Source: DATBGZ01 sp036557785
Lineage (GTDB): Bacteria; Actinomycetota; Actinomycetes; Mycobacteriales; Micromonosporaceae
Length of the DNA: 64,000 nucleotides
Direction: 5' to 3'
Assembly (NCBI GenBank): GCA_036557785.1
Contig: DATBGZ010000081.1
Location: 1-64,000, forward strand
Positions 61,403 to 64,000 of this stretch are shown here, in pieces; within the stretch, counting starts at the first letter, position 1, and every line of letters begins with the position of its first letter. The notes beneath the pieces are model-generated. The model was not told where the DNA came from. It saw nothing but the letters and a program-made list of their open reading frames with translations, and searched no databases. The translations under genes and the position numbers were made by a program.

Positions 61403-62346
61403 GCGGCCCCGGTCAGGAGCCCGCGGCGAAGATCCTCGTGGTCGACGACGACGAGGACATCGCGGGCTTCGTCGAGATGAGCCTGCGGGTCGAGGGCTTC
61501 GACGTGGTGGTCGCGCACGATGGTGCGGCCGCGCTGCAACTGGTCCGGCGGTTCGAGCCCAACCTGGTGATCCTCGATGTGATGATGCCCGATATCGACG
61601 GGGTCGAGGTGACCCGGCGACTGCGGGCGGACCCGACCACGACGGCTCTGCCGATCATCATGCTCACCGCGAAGGGGCAGACCCCCGACAAGGTGCTGGG
61701 CCTGCAGGCGGGCGCGGACGACTACGTGGTCAAGCCGTTCGACACGCTGGAACTCGTGGTGCGGGTGCAGAACACCCTGCGGCGCAACCGGGAGTCCCGC
61801 GAGGTCTCGCCGCTGTCCGGCCTGCCCGGCAACCACCGCATCCTGCGTGAGGTCGGTGACCGGCTCACCTCGGGCCGGCCGTTCGCGGTCTGCTACTGCG
61901 ACATCGACGGCTTCAAGGCGGTCAACGACGCGTACGGCTTCGCCCGCGGAGACGAGTTCATCGTGACGTTGGCGCAGAAGCTGGTGGAGGCCGTCGCCAC
62001 TCGGCCCTCGGCGTTCGTGGGGCACGTTGGGGGCGACGACTTCGTGGTGATCTGCGAGCCGGACGATGTCCGGCCGCTGACCGAGCGGGCGGTCAGCGAG
62101 TTCGAGCGCTCCGCCGACAGCCTCTACGACGAGCAGGATCGCGAACGCGGCTACGTGACGGTGAAGAGTCGGCGCGACGGGGTCAAGGAGGTCGGCCTTG
62201 TGACCGTCTCGATCGGGGTGGCGCTGTCCACCCGCCGCCCCTACACCGACCCTCGGGAGATCATCGCCGACGCCACCGAGATGAAGGCGGTCGCCAAGAG
62301 CCAGCCGGGCTCGTACGTGGCCGTCGACCGCCGCGCCGGCGAGTAA
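61399..62346 (+). CDS. response regulator with a GGDEF-like output domain
   Basis: A 315-residue protein from GTG 61399. The receiver domain (about 10-130) has ILVVDDDEDIAGFVEM, the phosphoacceptor Asp in VILDVMMPDIDG and ADDYVVKPFDTLE. The output domain (about 140-300) has SGLPGNHRIL, CDIDGFKAVNDAYGFARGDE and VGGDDFVVICEP, where GGDDF stands in place of GG(D/E)EF, and VSIGVALST. The D-to-E-position change may lower or abolish diguanylate cyclase activity; the metal-binding DxDxF and the ND pair are kept. No cognate kinase is nearby. It is coupled to rpe. Confidence 0.88.
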   Translation: MSGPGQEPAAKILVVDDDEDIAGFVEMSLRVEGFDVVVAHDGAAALQLVRRFEPNLVILDVMMPDIDGVEVTRRLRADPTTTALPIIMLTAKGQTPDKVLGLQAGADDYVVKPFDTLELVVRVQNTLRRNRESREVSPLSGLPGNHRILREVGDRLTSGRPFAVCYCDIDGFKAVNDAYGFARGDEFIVTLAQKLVEAVATRPSAFVGHVGGDDFVVICEPDDVRPLTERAVSEFERSADSLYDEQDRERGYVTVKSRRDGVKEVGLVTVSIGVALSTRRPYTDPREIIADATEMKAVAKSQPGSYVAVDRRAGE

Positions 62347-62450
62347 GGACAGTGACCCGTGTGACCAACCACTCTGGGCAGACCGATGTGGTCATGGTGC
62401 GTCAGGGGTGGTTGGCGTGGCAGACTCGTTGCGATACCCCACCAGCGCGC

Positions 62451-62598
62451 TGGCGGGACTCGGTGCAATTCCGAACCGGCGGTGAGCCGTGACGGGCCTG
62501 CTGGCCCGCTCGGCGAGCCCGCGACCCGGTGGCAGCCAGTCATCGGTGGACTCAGTGAGATCCTGAGGCCGACGGTCACAGTCCGGATGGGAGACAGC
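62451..62598 (+). ncRNA. FMN riboswitch (RFN element) controlling ribD
   Basis: The conserved blocks of the RFN element are visible in order: GGCGGGACTCGGTGCAATTC, CCGAACCGGCGGT (62471-62483), GCGAGCCCGCGACCC (62512-62526), CTCAGTGAGATCCTGAGG, GCCGACGGT and AGTCCGGATGGGAGA (62580-62594). The aptamer binds FMN and controls the ribDE genes. The expression platform lies between it and ribD. It includes a run of ten C at 62661-62670, and the ribosome-binding site GAGGAGG is at 62714-62720. Whether it acts on transcription or translation is not evident. Confidence 0.92.
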
Positions 62599-62660
62599 GC
62601 GCGGTCGATGCGGGACGTGTGAGCTATGGCAGCCGCACGGGCCCCGCTCCTCCGCATCCG

Positions 62661-62670
62661 CCCCCCCCCC
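62661..62670. repeat. ten-base C homopolymer in the riboswitch expression platform
   Basis: A run of ten consecutive C residues (preceded by CATCCG) between the FMN riboswitch and the ribD ribosome-binding site, in a 127-base leader with no gene. It is the longest homopolymer I noticed in the window. It might be a pairing partner for a G-rich stretch, a slippage site, or a base-calling artefact. Confidence 0.6.
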
Positions 62671-62725
62671 ACCGCCGCGCGCACGCGTCAGCACCGGTGC
62701 GGGTGTGCACGGCGAGGAGGAGCGC

Positions 62726-63793
62726 ATGGCGAGCCCGGCGGAGGACGCCGCGATGGTCCGGGCGATCGAGCTCGCGTCGCGGGGGCTCGGCACCACCAGC
62801 CCGAATCCGGTCGTCGGGTGCGTCATCCTCGACGCCGACGGCGCGGTCGTGGGCGAGGGATTCCACGCGTACGCCGGCGGGCCGCACGCCGAGGTGCGGG
62901 CGCTCGCGGCAGCGGGGGAGCGGGCCCGCGACGGCACGGCCGTGGTGACGATGGAGCCCTGCGACCACGTCGGCCGTACGGGTCCGTGCACTCAGGCCCT
63001 GGTCCGCTCCGGCATCGCCCGGGTGGTCTTCGGCGTGCTCGATCCGAACCCGGTCGCGGCCGGGGGCGCAGCCACCCTGCGCTCCCACGGCGTGGTGGTC
63101 GAGACGGGGCTGCGCGAGGCGCAGGTACAGGCGGGCAACCTCGCCTGGCTCACCTCGACGCGCCGGGCGGCGGCCGGCGACCCGCGCCCGTTCGTGATCT
63201 GGAAGTTCGCGTCCACGATGGACGGTCGCTCCGCCGCGCTGGACGGTACGAGCCAGTGGATCAGCTCGCCGGTGGCGCGCCTGGACGTGCAGGAGCTGCG
63301 GGGCAGTGTCGACGCCATCGTGGTCGGGGTCGGCACCGTGCTCGCCGACGACCCGCACCTGACCTACCGCACCGATGCCGGCGCGCTGGCCAACCGCCAG
63401 CCGTTGCGGGTCATCGTGGACACCAACAACCGCACGCCGCCCGATGCCCGGGTCCGCGACGCCGCGGCGCGCACCTGGGTCGCGACCGGCGCCGAACTCG
63501 GTACCGACACGGACAGCCGGGTCGACCTGCGCAATCTGGGCAAGGCCCTGTTCGAGCGCGGCTGCCGGCGGGTGCTGCTGGAGGGCGGCCCGACCCTCGC
63601 CGGCGCCTTCCTGCGCGAGGGTCTCGTGGACGAGGTCGTCGGCTACGTGGCGCCGAAGCTGCTCGGCGCCGGGCGACCCGCCCTGGCGACCGCCGGCATC
63701 GTGACCATCGCCGAGGCGGTGGACCTGGAGGTCATCGACGTACGTCAGGTCGGGCCGGACCTGCGCATCACCGCGCTGCCGAAGGGGCACTGA
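62726..63793 (+). CDS. ribD: bifunctional riboflavin biosynthesis protein RibD (deaminase/reductase)
   Basis: Two riboflavin steps. The 355-residue protein starts at ATG 62726 with GAGGAGG six bases upstream. The deaminase part has the zinc site GGPHAEVRAL and TMEPCDHVGRTGPCTQAL, and the reductase part has FASTMDGRSAALDGTSQW, VGVGTVLADDPHLT and LLEGGPTLAGAF. It is controlled by the FMN riboswitch and followed by ribE. Confidence 0.96.
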   Translation: MASPAEDAAMVRAIELASRGLGTTSPNPVVGCVILDADGAVVGEGFHAYAGGPHAEVRALAAAGERARDGTAVVTMEPCDHVGRTGPCTQALVRSGIARVVFGVLDPNPVAAGGAATLRSHGVVVETGLREAQVQAGNLAWLTSTRRAAAGDPRPFVIWKFASTMDGRSAALDGTSQWISSPVARLDVQELRGSVDAIVVGVGTVLADDPHLTYRTDAGALANRQPLRVIVDTNNRTPPDARVRDAAARTWVATGAELGTDTDSRVDLRNLGKALFERGCRRVLLEGGPTLAGAFLREGLVDEVVGYVAPKLLGAGRPALATAGIVTIAEAVDLEVIDVRQVGPDLRITALPKGH

Positions 63794-63797
63794 GGTC

Positions 63798-64000
63798 ATG
63801 TTCACCGGCATCGTGGAGGAGCTGGGCTCGGTGGTCGAGCTCGTGCGGGCCGACCAGTCCGCGGTCCTGCGCGTGCGCGGGCCCCGGGTCGCCTCGGATG
63901 CCAAGGACGGGGACTCGATCAGCGTCAACGGCGTGTGCCTGACCGTGGTGGGGCGCACCGACGGGGACCTGGGCTTCGACGTGATGAAGGAGACCCTCGA
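63798..64000 (+). CDS. ribE: riboflavin synthase alpha chain, N-terminal part
   Basis: Begins MFTGIVEELGSVVELV at ATG 63798 and runs to the window edge, so only about 67 residues are visible. The MFTGIVEE start and GDSISVNGVCLTVV segment are diagnostic of riboflavin synthase. It lies four bases after ribD and belongs to the same riboswitch-controlled operon. Confidence 0.95.
   Translation, partial: MFTGIVEELGSVVELVRADQSAVLRVRGPRVASDAKDGDSISVNGVCLTVVGRTDGDLGFDVMKETL

Overview
This is a very GC-rich stretch of actinobacterial chromosome. The gene content (MihF-type integration host factor, BldD with its c-di-GMP signature, actinobacterial PriA, an MptB-type mannosyltransferase, a septum-formation family protein, SigE-like sigma factor) points to a filamentous or sporulating actinomycete. 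Dispersed palindromes of the GTTGATC...GATCAAC type, the paralogous regulators and the general gene order make Micromonosporaceae my best guess; that family assignment is inference. Nearly all of the window is densely packed core genome; no tRNA, rRNA, transposase, phage gene or CRISPR array was seen.

Layout. 1-1513: end of tldD and all of tldE. 1536-5950: a SigE-family sigma factor translationally coupled to a membrane-anchored beta-propeller protein, a DUF4153/DUF4173-like membrane protein and an SRPBCC protein. 6003-20030: aspS, a septum-formation protein, rarA, three small membrane-protein genes, alaS, ruvX, two tandem mltG paralogues and aroE. 20084-29474: the rest of the shikimate pathway (aroC, aroK, aroB, aroQ), interrupted by a secreted CHAP protein plus an AfsR-like regulator, and again by an aldehyde dehydrogenase under a KstR-like operator. 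29491-35587: mptB, a lipoprotein, a pentapeptide-repeat protein, a 74-residue protein and a 932-residue protein of unknown function.

35733-46864: efp and nusB, then bldD (reverse) and the complete UMP operon pyrR-pyrB-pyrC-carA-carB-pyrD-pyrF, mostly with overlapping start and stop codons and headed by a structured leader that contains a PyrR-binding-loop consensus. 47070-53442: mihF-gmk-rpoZ-coaBC-metK-priA. 53450-56018: divergent MFS transporter and cytochrome P450. 56095-59139: def-fmt-rsmB. 59147-60552: a lower-GC island with a degenerate Nudix-like membrane protein and a possible coupled small gene. 60635-64000: rpe coupled to a REC-GGDEF-like protein, then an FMN riboswitch, ribD and the start of ribE.

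The most interesting cross-cutting signal is that several unrelated short repeats or palindromes contain the stop codon of the gene they follow: 27-bp tandem repeats at aspS and rarA, a roughly 19-bp tandem repeat at mihF, a 65-bp inverted-repeat element at carB (second copy after metK), and an imperfect palindrome at fmt. Short low-complexity insertions also occur inside two aminoacyl-tRNA synthetases. Regulatory sites seen directly include a perfect BldD box upstream of bldD, the PyrR hairpin, the FMN riboswitch and a set of likely leaderless promoters with a TANNNT -10 element 6-8 nt before the start codon.
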